From contig JAUNAI010000002.1 in the NCBI GenBank assembly GCA_030527705.1, positions 2,559-47,641 on the forward strand: DNA of 45,083 nucleotides, written 5' to 3'. The DNA is from Planctomycetia bacterium (GTDB lineage Bacteria > Planctomycetota > Planctomycetia > Pirellulales > Thermoguttaceae). Shown here one piece after another: positions 1-7,283 of the stretch (positions within the stretch are counted from its first letter, which is position 1; each line of letters opens with the position of its first letter). A model generated the notes under the pieces. It saw only the letters and a program-made list of their open reading frames with translations. It was not told where the DNA came from and ran no database searches. The translations under genes and the position numbers were made by a program.

Positions 1-85
1 CTGTGAAATTCTGTGGAATCTGTGGGAGATTTAAAACCTCGATGGCCCGTGAAATTCGTGGGATATAAAATTTTCAGGTTAAGAC

Positions 86-1942
86 TTACTCCTCACTCCG
101 CGTGAGAATTTCTTCCCAGTATTCCAGCGCGTATTCGTGGAGCTGACGGAGTTTTTTACCGTCGGAGCCGGTGAAGGAACCACGTTTTTCAAGCATTTCG
201 ATGCGTTTTCGCTCCCAGTTTACGAAAAATTGTGCGGATTTTTTCTGGATTTTCTGTTTTCCACCCATTTCGACGTAATACGGTGCGCTCATCACGCTAC
301 AGTACGTTGCCGGATTGTCCGCGACGACACGAATCAGGAACCACCCTGATGACGGAATTTCCAGAAGCGGTAAACGTCCCGCTTCCGCGTAATTTCGAAA
401 CGGAACCGACTGCGTGACGCGCCCATTCACGATAAAATCGATATACTGTGCTTTTTGCTGCATCATGAGCGTCATCGACGGATTCAGTTTTTCCGCCTCG
501 CCGTCATTTCCGGGAAACTGAAATACCTCGCCCGGCACATAACCTTCTACCCACGGCATCATCAACGGGCCGTTCGTGACGACGACACGCCCTTCTCGCA
601 GAGCTTCCCACCACATTTTTCGGTTAAAACCCGCATTTCCGCCTTCATACTGGAAGCCACTCCGGTCCGCGTCTTGTGCGTATTCTTCCGGGTCGACGAA
701 AACGTACATCCGATTCGCTCCGACGGCATTCGGCGACAGTCCCGACCCACTCCCCGCAGAAGGCGGAATCCGGTGTCCTGTATTCAGGAGGTGAAAATAA
801 ACCTCCTCTGTCCACTGTTGGCGACCGCGCGGACCTTCATAATTCATCGGTGCTGCGTCCGGTATCAGCGTACTCTGCGACGGACGGAGAAACGTATCTG
901 CCAGAAATTCAGCGACGATTTCCTCCTCCAGTTCCTCCTCGCCGGGACGGATTTTTCCGACTTCCTCTTCTTTCAGTATAACGCGCGGAAGGTTAATTTT
1001 CCCTGCGTTTTTCAGCGTCGGAATCTTTCTCCAGTTTACATTTTCTGGCAGAATCTGATCCCGTAAAATGTGTGGTCCGAGTGTCTGGAACGAGTCCGCC
1101 AGTCCCAACGCGACCAGCAACGGTAAATCCCAACAGTCCGCGTCCTGCACGTCGAACCATGTGGCCGGGTACTTTTTCTGAATGGCGTATAGCATGGAAA
1201 TCGGACTTTTTCGCGCCTCCAGATTCAATTTCCGAAACTGAACCACCGTGGGTAAATTCAGAATTCCCACCGAACAGGACGGATGGCGTAAAATATAATT
1301 CTGCGTCGTGAAAAGCCGATCGGAGTCGAACCAGATATCATCGGTTTTCGGTGATTTTTCAGTATTTTTCGCGTCTTTAGAATCTTTCCGTCCCGCTTTT
1401 TCCCGATCCTCCGCGCGTTTTTTTTCTTCCGTACGTTTTACCGCCGCGAAATGCTGGTGCGTTGCAGACTCCGCTAACGGAACGAAATGAAGGTCGTCCG
1501 CCATCATCAGTAACTCGATTTCATCCAGATGTCGCATAACCATTAAGTCGCCTGACCACCAGCCTTTTTCTGCGAGATTCGTGAAACGGCGTAACGTTTC
1601 CGTTTTCGCGTCTTTCGCATACTTATTCATTACGAAATGTCCGGTTCTCGGCAAGTATTCCAGTCCGCGTTCAATCGTCATCGGATATGTTCCTGGTGGC
1701 CATTCTAGAGAAACTTCTCCCGGCATCACAAAATGGTCATACAGAAACGGCATTCCTTCTGCTTTTCGTGCGACACCCTTTTCATTTCGAATTGACACTC
1801 GACACGGAATTGGTCGACGCGTTTCCTCATCAATAATCTGTAAACGGAACTCTGCCGGTGGTGCCGACCACGCGGAAAACGCGTTTAATATCAATCCGCC
1901 AATTAAAATATTTCTGAAAAACCATTTTCGGTTAAAAATCAT
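86..1942 (-). CDS. Secreted CehA/McbA-like (PHP-fold) protein with altered metal motif
   Basis: This 618-residue protein starts with a signal peptide or membrane anchor (about residues 8-27, ending near AWSA). A beta-rich stretch (about 30-110) comes next. The segment WWSGDLMVMRHLDEIELL (about 128-145) then matches the position where planctomycete members of the CehA/McbA metallohydrolase family, as I remember them, have GDLHVHR. Here both metal-binding histidines of that HxH are methionines (M134, M136), so the enzyme may be inactive or have another role. A charged, Lys/Glu-rich insert lies at about 170-200. The start ATG lies inside the end of the upstream DUF1207 gene (11-base overlap), so the two are probably translated together. 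The family call rests on this motif and the length. The substrate is unknown. Confidence 0.5.
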   Translation of the reverse strand: MIFNRKWFFRNILIGGLILNAFSAWSAPPAEFRLQIIDEETRRPIPCRVSIRNEKGVARKAEGMPFLYDHFVMPGEVSLEWPPGTYPMTIERGLEYLPRTGHFVMNKYAKDAKTETLRRFTNLAEKGWWSGDLMVMRHLDEIELLMMADDLHFVPLAESATHQHFAAVKRTEEKKRAEDREKAGRKDSKDAKNTEKSPKTDDIWFDSDRLFTTQNYILRHPSCSVGILNLPTVVQFRKLNLEARKSPISMLYAIQKKYPATWFDVQDADCWDLPLLVALGLADSFQTLGPHILRDQILPENVNWRKIPTLKNAGKINLPRVILKEEEVGKIRPGEEELEEEIVAEFLADTFLRPSQSTLIPDAAPMNYEGPRGRQQWTEEVYFHLLNTGHRIPPSAGSGSGLSPNAVGANRMYVFVDPEEYAQDADRSGFQYEGGNAGFNRKMWWEALREGRVVVTNGPLMMPWVEGYVPGEVFQFPGNDGEAEKLNPSMTLMMQQKAQYIDFIVNGRVTQSVPFRNYAEAGRLPLLEIPSSGWFLIRVVADNPATYCSVMSAPYYVEMGGKQKIQKKSAQFFVNWERKRIEMLEKRGSFTGSDGKKLRQLHEYALEYWEEILTRSEE

Positions 1943-3362
1943 ACCAAAACCCTAACCCAATCTGTTTTTCCCAGCGATTATAAAACTGATACTGGTCTGC
2001 GTGTCCCGCCATAGCGTATAAACCTGTCCGCATCGTATGTTGATAAACCGTTTTCCACTGCCAGCCTGCTTCCAGTGCACTATACGTGTCGAAATCGGTA
2101 TCCTCGCTCCACCGGAAATGAACCGCCAGGAACGGCGAACCACGATGATTGGGTAACATCATCGGTGAATACTCTGCTCCCGCCTCGAACTGCCACGGTT
2201 TCGCACCACCGTCACAATAAAAAACATAATCCCCACCGACATAAAATCGCCAGTTCGCGTCCGGTCGGTATCCAATTCCCCACATCAGACAGTCGCGCAC
2301 ATAATTAATACGGTAAACCTCACCTGTAGCGGCGTAATTCTTAACGATCCACTCGTCGCCCATGTGGGAACTGATGTGATAGTATCCGATTTTAAATTCC
2401 CACCCATTTTTTCGGAACGTAATCGGCACGCCGAAACGATAATCCGTTCCGTGCAGGTCGCGGTCCCCTTTTAACGTAAGACGTGCAATCGCCCCACACT
2501 CGATGTCTAGCTGAACCCCCTCTGGATACAGTCGGCTGGTAGTTCCATATCGAATCAGATTAATTCGGCCACCAAGCGTCGGGTCCCAGTACGCCAAGCC
2601 GGTAGTGTCTTCATTAATAAAATGAATTCCCATTCTCCCTTCCCGGTTACTCGCGAAATACGCCCGAAATAGCGTTCCGCCGGGTAAAACCTGCCACGTC
2701 CACGCCTCATTCGACGTCGGCAATGGTCTCCCTTTTCCCGGAATACACGCGCGGAAAGACGGGTCCCAATAATGATACGCTTCTTCTTCCGGCGTATAAA
2801 GCACACGCGGACCAACACTCATGGCAGTTCCAGAAACACCCGAAACATCTGAAACACTTGAAAATTCAGAATGGTCATAAGTTCCCAAGGTTCCATAAAC
2901 ATCCGATTCCGAAAAATTCATAAATTCTGGAATTTCTTCCGTAGTCTGCGTATTTTCCAGTGTCGGTTCCTCCAGAATCGGCTCAGCCTGGCCACGCACA
3001 CAGAGCGTTTCGGAAGGTGCCCATGGATAATCAGGACATGTCGGACATATAGTCTGGCACGGAACACAACAGACCGGTGCCTGCGCATGCTCTGATGGAT
3101 AAACACTGAAATTCGTAGCCGAGTAAGCGGAATTCGCGGGCAACTCCGTCGTTTTCAGGACAAAATACTCGGTAACATCCCGTTTCGGAAAATATGGAAA
3201 CTCTATTTCCGATACACGTTCTACGTCTGATACATTTTCCGTCTCCGGCAACCAGGAATCTTCTCCTAAAACGGTTTCTCCCGGATTCCAGAACAGTGTG
3301 GAAAGCAGAATCCAGTTTCTGCATGAAAAAATATTTTTCTTAAATTTACTATAATTTGACAT
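1932..3362 (-). CDS. DUF1207 family exported protein
   Basis: This 476-residue protein has a short basic N-terminus and a hydrophobic stretch (about residues 12-32), consistent with export. A low-complexity region follows with a Cys/Pro-rich patch (CCVPCQTICPTC near 97-108). The C-terminal half (about 195-476) is rich in aromatic residues and alternating beta strands. It ends in a segment of the type MAGHADQYQFYNRWEKQIGL followed by GFWYDF, which is how DUF1207 proteins of planctomycetes end. The terminal aromatic residue and strand pattern suggest an outer-membrane or surface beta-structure. Its stop codon overlaps the start of the CehA-like gene, so the pair probably forms an operon reading away from the receiver gene. 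The molecular function of DUF1207 is not known to me. Confidence 0.65.
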   Translation of the reverse strand: MSNYSKFKKNIFSCRNWILLSTLFWNPGETVLGEDSWLPETENVSDVERVSEIEFPYFPKRDVTEYFVLKTTELPANSAYSATNFSVYPSEHAQAPVCCVPCQTICPTCPDYPWAPSETLCVRGQAEPILEEPTLENTQTTEEIPEFMNFSESDVYGTLGTYDHSEFSSVSDVSGVSGTAMSVGPRVLYTPEEEAYHYWDPSFRACIPGKGRPLPTSNEAWTWQVLPGGTLFRAYFASNREGRMGIHFINEDTTGLAYWDPTLGGRINLIRYGTTSRLYPEGVQLDIECGAIARLTLKGDRDLHGTDYRFGVPITFRKNGWEFKIGYYHISSHMGDEWIVKNYAATGEVYRINYVRDCLMWGIGYRPDANWRFYVGGDYVFYCDGGAKPWQFEAGAEYSPMMLPNHRGSPFLAVHFRWSEDTDFDTYSALEAGWQWKTVYQHTMRTGLYAMAGHADQYQFYNRWEKQIGLGFWYDF

Positions 3363-3479
3363 TTTTTTACCCTGTAAATAACCTGATAGACAATTTTACC
3401 CGATATTTACATTTAGGGGAAGAGCAATTTTTTTTCGTGAATACGTCCCCCCCACCTTTTCTTTTTACTCATTTTAGAC

Positions 3480-3485
3480 TATAAT
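3480..3485 (+). promoter_or_regulatory. Possible -10 box for the receiver/TMEM143-like pair
   Basis: A TATAAT hexamer lies about 70 bases before the receiver start, in the divergent gap between the DUF1207 and receiver genes. No good -35 hexamer is visible 16-18 bases upstream, only T-rich sequence, so this is a weak call. Confidence 0.3.
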
Positions 3486-3555
3486 AAGGGAAATGGAGAC
3501 GAAAAACGGATTTTCCTGCCCTTAAAAAATAGTAGAAAAAAAATAGGAAAAGTTC

Positions 3556-3939
3556 ATGAGTAACGAAATTCGGACTGTCAAGAGAATTTTAATTATCGAT
3601 GATGATCAGGAAATCACGGAATCTGTGCGACTGACGCTGGAATCTCGTGGTTACGAGGTTTATAACGCCGTCGACGGAAATCAAGGATTAATCATGACGG
3701 AACAGAAAAACCCCGATCTGATTATTCTGGACATGATGATGCCTAAGCGCAGTGGCTTTCTTGTTCTGGAAAAACTCCGTCGTTCCCTTCCAATTCCGAT
3801 TCGGGTGATTATGATTACCGCGAACGAGGGAAATCGTCATAAAGCCTATGCAGAAACGCTCGGTGTTGATGATTACATTCGAAAACCTTTCCCGATGGAT
3901 CGACTTCTGGAAAGCGTAAAACGTCTGCTCGGAGAATAA
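3556..3939 (+). CDS. CheY-like single-domain response regulator
   Basis: This 127-residue protein is a stand-alone receiver domain with no output domain. The acidic pocket is D15-D17 (LIIDDD), the phospho-acceptor is D59 (LILDMMMP), the switch threonine is T88 (MITAN), and the conserved lysine is K110 (RKPF). All phosphorylation residues are present, so it should be a working phospho-relay or protein-interaction receiver. AGGA sits about 10 bases before the ATG. The next gene starts 4 bases after its stop, so the pair is very likely co-transcribed and functionally linked. No histidine kinase is in the window. Confidence 0.9.
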   Translation: MSNEIRTVKRILIIDDDQEITESVRLTLESRGYEVYNAVDGNQGLIMTEQKNPDLIILDMMMPKRSGFLVLEKLRRSLPIPIRVIMITANEGNRHKAYAETLGVDDYIRKPFPMDRLLESVKRLLGE

Positions 3940-3943
3940 TTTC

Positions 3944-5374
3944 ATGCGTCTCTATGACCGACTTGTGAAATGGTTTCTCGTCGATGAAGCGAAACTCCCC
4001 GACCTGAGCTGGCTCGCGGTGCGTGAACATTTTATTCCAATCTTTTTCTCAGACATTCTGAAAAAAGCGCTGGAAGATGAACGCCTTACGGAGACGGACC
4101 GGACTTATTTCCGGACTTTCGCGAATATGCTTTATGAGCATTATCATCTGGACTATCATCAGAGTGCGCTGGAGTTAAAAAAGGCATTCGCGCCGTTCGA
4201 TCCGGATTCTGAAGTCGAGTGGAAGCCCGAATATTCCGAGGAATACCGGAAGGAATGTCGAGAGAAATTCGAGAAAAATATTCTTCAGTTTCTCAGTGCG
4301 TGTAACTTTTGTGAGCTGGAACAGGAAAAGCTAAACACAATTCTGGACGCGCCATATCCTGGAGTGTTGTCGATTGCCGTGGATTATCGGAAGTTGGATT
4401 CCATGCGACTTTATTATCGTGGGTCTACAGATACGACGCACTTAGCACAAAAACTGTTTATTCTGCGGAAAAGTTATGCCAGCAAGAAACTGAAACGTGT
4501 TTTCGTTCTTGCGCGGTATAAAGAAGAATACGATTCTCAGATTATCGCGAAAGCATTTCGGGATGTTTCTGTCGAAAATCTGAAAGTGGTGATTCCAGAA
4601 GTCCGCCTCAAATTGCCGATTTTCGATCAGATTAAGGTGGGTGGTACCGGTCTGATTTCGATTGTGATGGCACTTTATAAAGTGTTTCTAGCCGCGGTTC
4701 TCACGCCGATTCTTTTCGTGATTGTCATGACTGGTATCGTCAGCGGTTTTATAAAAGCCGTTTTCGGTTTCCTGAATTCACGCACGAAATGCTTGAAAAC
4801 ATACTCGGAAAGCCTGTATCACAAGAGTCTCGCCAGTAATATGGGTGCGGTGAACCTGCTTGTAGAACAGGCAGAAACGCAGGAAGTAAAAGAAGCATTT
4901 CTTGCATATTTTATCCTGTATGTATTACGTGATGAAAATCTGACTCAGTCGACGTTAGATCGTCGGATTGAATCATGGATTTTTGACCATTTCGGATTCC
5001 AGTTGGATTTCGAGGTTCGTGACGCGTTAAGAAAACTGGTTGATAAGAAATTACTCGGTATGTTCACTTCACCGGACGATTCTGAGACCTATTATAAGGT
5101 GTATGACCTTCCCAGTGCGCTTCGCCGACTTGATGAAATGTGGGATAATCACCATTCAGAAAATAATACAGGTGACGCGTCTTTTGACCAATTCGCCGGC
5201 CTGTCCGCGTTGGAGCAGGTCGGCATGATTCTTAATGAAAATCTCGAGAGAAATCCACGCAAAAACTCTTGTAAACATGATAATCGACATAATCTGCGAA
5301 GGAAAACGGGGAAATGTGGGCTTGTGCCGAAAAGTCATCAAGTACAGAAATATTTCAACCGAAAAAAGAAATGA
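3944..5374 (+). CDS. TMEM143 / DUF3754-like membrane protein
   Basis: This 476-residue protein opens with WLAVREHFIPIFFSDILKKA (residues 23-42) and HYHLDYHQSALELKKAFAPF (about 66-85). That arrangement resembles the DUF3754 domain of TMEM143-like proteins as I recall it (an R-x-FIP motif, then a short helix ending in APFDPD). A single long hydrophobic region (about 244-283) probably makes one or two membrane helices or a hairpin. The C-terminal part looks like a winged-helix-type domain, and the last 50 or so residues are basic and low in complexity. GGAGA precedes the start, and the gene is coupled to the upstream receiver. Bacterial members have no established function. The link to a phospho-receiver is the main clue here. 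Confidence 0.55.
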   Translation: MRLYDRLVKWFLVDEAKLPDLSWLAVREHFIPIFFSDILKKALEDERLTETDRTYFRTFANMLYEHYHLDYHQSALELKKAFAPFDPDSEVEWKPEYSEEYRKECREKFEKNILQFLSACNFCELEQEKLNTILDAPYPGVLSIAVDYRKLDSMRLYYRGSTDTTHLAQKLFILRKSYASKKLKRVFVLARYKEEYDSQIIAKAFRDVSVENLKVVIPEVRLKLPIFDQIKVGGTGLISIVMALYKVFLAAVLTPILFVIVMTGIVSGFIKAVFGFLNSRTKCLKTYSESLYHKSLASNMGAVNLLVEQAETQEVKEAFLAYFILYVLRDENLTQSTLDRRIESWIFDHFGFQLDFEVRDALRKLVDKKLLGMFTSPDDSETYYKVYDLPSALRRLDEMWDNHHSENNTGDASFDQFAGLSALEQVGMILNENLERNPRKNSCKHDNRHNLRRKTGKCGLVPKSHQVQKYFNRKKK

Positions 5375-5389
5375 TACATTTTATAGTGG

Positions 5390-5410
5390 ATATGTGTTTT
5401 AAACACGTAT
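5390..5410. promoter_or_regulatory. Operator-like palindrome at the start of the BMC operon
   Basis: This 21-base imperfect palindrome is centred on T5400: GTGTTT (5394-5399) faces AAACAC (5401-5406), and the symmetry continues outward with a single mismatch (5393/5407). It lies between the TMEM143-like stop (5374) and pduL and runs into the first possible pduL ATG (5409). A TATAGT hexamer (5382-5387) just upstream could be a -10 box, which would put the palindrome at the transcription start, a common place for a repressor site. No -35 hexamer with normal spacing was found. The regulator is not in the window. Confidence 0.4.
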
Positions 5411-6113
5411 GAGTCATTTCACGGTCGACGTCGTTATTATGGATACAAGAAATATTAATCCTGCACTTGTTGAACAGATTGTTCGGCAAATCGTTTTGGA
5501 ATGCGTTGGCGTGCGCGGAAAATTAGAGCCTAATCCTGCACCAGAATTGGTGGTAAGTATCTCCGCACGTCACATTCATTTAAGCGACGCAGATGTCGAA
5601 ACGCTTTTCGGTCCCGGATATCAACTTACGGTGGAAAAAGACCTCTATCAGCCCGGCTTTTTCGCCGCGAAAGAGACGCTGATGGTTGTCGGTCCGCGAA
5701 AACGCATGTTGCCGTCCGTCCGTATTCTTGGTCCTACGCGGAAACTGTCGCAGGTGGAACTTGCGTTCACAGATGGTATCTCTCTTGGAATTCCTCTTCC
5801 TGTCCGTCAGTCGGGCGACTTGGCAGGGACTCCCGGCTGTGTTCTTGTCGGTCCGAAAGGGGTCGTTGAGCTGAAATCTGGCGTCATTCGCGCAGAACGG
5901 CATGTCCACATGCATCCGTCCGAGGCGGAATATTATGGTGTGAAAGATAAAGACCATATGAATCTCCGCGTTTTCGCTGGTCCGTGTACGACGGTTTTTG
6001 AGAATGTTCTCGTGCGTGTCGATTCGGGCGTGCATTTAGAGGTTCATCTCGATACGGACGAGGGAAATGCGTGTGATATAGACCACGCGGAGAAAATCGA
6101 GTTATATAAATAA
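5409..6113 (+). CDS. pduL: PduL phosphate acyltransferase, BMC cargo
   Basis: PduL converts acyl-CoA plus phosphate to acyl-phosphate plus CoA, recycling CoA inside the microcompartment. The 234-residue protein shows both PduL half-domains with their zinc-binding histidine clusters: ARHIHLS (H55, H57) and ERHVHMHP (H165, H167, H169), plus [10 protein letters not shown] with H213. An N-terminal amphipathic helix (about residues 16-37, [13 protein letters not shown]) precedes the domain and fits an encapsulation peptide. The start is uncertain. The ATG at 5409 overlaps a palindrome and has no Shine-Dalgarno sequence. The ATG at 5439 (residue 11) would keep the helix and also lacks one. It is the first gene of the BMC operon, 34 bases after the TMEM143-like gene. 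Confidence 0.92.
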   Translation: MSHFTVDVVIMDTRNINPALVEQIVRQIVLECVGVRGKLEPNPAPELVVSISARHIHLSDADVETLFGPGYQLTVEKDLYQPGFFAAKETLMVVGPRKRMLPSVRILGPTRKLSQVELAFTDGISLGIPLPVRQSGDLAGTPGCVLVGPKGVVELKSGVIRAERHVHMHPSEAEYYGVKDKDHMNLRVFAGPCTTVFENVLVRVDSGVHLEVHLDTDEGNACDIDHAEKIELYK

Positions 6114-6139
6114 AAAGAAAATAAAAAAGAAAAAGAACT

Positions 6140-6307
6140 GAAAAGCAAGCGTTCGTAGAACGCGATTAAGAGTTTTTTGAAGGGGGAGTGTGAGGGGGAA
6201 ATAATTTTGCAAAAATGTTTCCCACCTTACCAACGTAAATTCTTTACGGGTAGCCGATTCTTCCCGATAGGGTAGAATTCGGCGTTGGTGTTTAGCCTAA
6301 ACACCAA
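6140..6307 (+). repeat. BMC intergenic structured element, copy 1
   Basis: Copy 1 of a three-copy element, between pduL and the first BMC-H gene. Stem A is GCGTTC (6149-6154) with GAACGC (6158-6163). Stem B is GGGAAA (6196-6201) with TTTCCC (6218-6223), enclosing ATTTT/AAAAT. Stem C is CCGATTCT (6254-6261) with AGAATTCGG (6274-6282), one bulge, capped by CCC-GATA-GGG. Stem D is a perfect 10-base-pair hairpin (6285-6294 with 6298-6307, loop GCC). CCAACG (6230-6235) can also pair with CGTTGG (6283-6288), which competes with stem D. The 5' part (AAAAGCAAGCGTTCG) is nearly identical to copy 3. No T-run follows a stem, so these are not ordinary terminators. About 100 bases of plain sequence separate it from the BMC-H start. 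Confidence 0.8.
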
Positions 6308-6406
6308 TCCATGTAACTTTGGGAATTTTCGAGAGTTGGTCCGATTTCCCTCATTGAATCATACAAGTTATCATCCATTTAACATATTAACAAAAAGGAA
6401 AAAGCA

Positions 6407-6700
6407 ATGGCAAAACTGGAAGCATTGGGAATGATCGAAACGAAAGGCTTCGTCGCTCTCGTAGAAGGCGTGGACGCCATGATGAAATCGGCGAACGTTC
6501 AGTTCCTCGGCTGGGAGAAACCGGGGTCTGGTATCGTGACAGCTTACGTGACGGGTGACGTCGCTGCTGTGAAAGCTGCTACGGACGCAGGTGTCGCTGC
6601 CGCAAGTCGCGTCGGGGAAGTTCTGGCAGTTCAGGTGATTCCGCGTCCGTCGGAAGACATCGTTTCGCTTCTGCCCAACCTGAAAAAGGAAAAGAAATAA
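6407..6700 (+). CDS. BMC-H shell hexamer protein 1
   Basis: A single BMC domain (97 residues) that forms hexagonal shell tiles. It begins [20 protein letters not shown], the canonical PduA/EutM-type first strand and helix. The pore loop is K38-P-G-S-G42, close to the usual K-I-G-S-G. It ends with [14 protein letters not shown] and a basic tail. AAGGA stands 7 bases before the ATG. It is followed by a second BMC-H gene, and the two may mix in the shell facets. The pore is probably the route for small polar metabolites such as the sugar phosphate or lactate; this is inference. Confidence 0.95.
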   Translation: MAKLEALGMIETKGFVALVEGVDAMMKSANVQFLGWEKPGSGIVTAYVTGDVAAVKAATDAGVAAASRVGEVLAVQVIPRPSEDIVSLLPNLKKEKK

Positions 6701-6710
6701 GAATGGTAAG

Positions 6711-6727
6711 TTGCCGGAGTGTCGGCA
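6711..6727 (+). promoter_or_regulatory. Intercistronic hairpin between the two BMC-H genes
   Basis: TGCCG (6712-6716) pairs with CGGCA (6723-6727) around a six-base loop, starting 11 bases after the first BMC-H stop. No T-run follows, so it is unlikely to terminate. A hairpin here could protect the 3' end of the upstream shell message, or it could be chance. Confidence 0.35.
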
Positions 6728-6812
6728 TATTTACGTTTGATTTCATTTTATACGAGTCACAACCCCCTAAAAATTTAAAATAACCTAAAAATTCAAAATA
6801 AAAGGTAAAAAA

Positions 6813-7082
6813 ATGCAAGACGCACTTGGATTCATTGAAACTAAAGGTCTGGTCGCTCTGATTGAAGCGTGTGACGCGATGTCGAAAGCCGCGAATGTCG
6901 ATATTCTGAAAAAAGTGAACATTGGTGGCGCGTACGTGACCGCTATCGTTCGCGGAGACGTTGGAAGTGTCCGTGCCGCAATTGAAGCGGGTGCCGCAGC
7001 AGCATCTCAGACGGGTGAATTGGTTTCTAGCCACATCATCCCCCGTCCCGCTGCCGGTCTGCTGGACGCGTTCATCAACTGA
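6813..7082 (+). CDS. BMC-H shell hexamer protein 2
   Basis: A single BMC domain of 89 residues, close to the first BMC-H protein (shared ALGxIETKG, VTGDV/VRGDV, IPRP) but shorter at the C-terminus. The pore loop reads KKVNIGGAY (about residues 33-41) instead of K-x-G-S-G, so the central pore should have different chemistry from its neighbour. AAGG lies 8 bases before the ATG. Two BMC-H genes side by side are usual in PVM-type loci. About 200 bases of non-coding, stem-forming sequence follow before ackA. Confidence 0.95.
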   Translation: MQDALGFIETKGLVALIEACDAMSKAANVDILKKVNIGGAYVTAIVRGDVGSVRAAIEAGAAAASQTGELVSSHIIPRPAAGLLDAFIN

Positions 7083-7124
7083 GCGTAAAAAACGTAAAAA
7101 ACGTAGAAAGTCCGTGATTTTTCA

Positions 7125-7272
7125 CAAATTGGGAGACGATGTGTTTCGCGTCGTTATCGTGTGCCTTAAAATACTAATTTTAGGCTTAAATCTGTGATTT
7201 TTAGATACTTTTTAGGTTAAAATTTATATTTTCACCATTTCAGCGACGCAAGACGCGCCGTCTCCCAGTTTG
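7125..7272 (+). ncRNA. Stem-closed structured leader region before ackA
   Basis: CAAATTGGGAGACG (7125-7138) is complementary to CGTCTCCCAGTTTG (7259-7272) over 14 pairs, one of them G-U. Inside, GCGTCG (7147-7152) can pair with CGACGC (7244-7249), and two weaker AT-rich hairpins fill the centre. The closing stem ends 2 bases before the AAAGG ribosome site of ackA. This could be a structured cis element controlling ackA translation or message stability. It does not share the stems of the three-copy element. Confidence 0.45.
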
Positions 7273-7283
7273 AAAGGTAACCC

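Noticed and set aside
455-1066. A 203-codon plus-strand frame opposite the CehA-like gene
   Set aside because: It is an Arg/Phe-rich shadow with no ribosome site. The minus-strand gene has a signal peptide and a recognisable motif.
6140-6307. The three intergenic elements as ordinary rho-independent terminators
   Set aside because: No stem is followed by a T-run, and downstream genes have no consensus promoter after the elements. Clear terminators (13107, 15525, 42902) look different.
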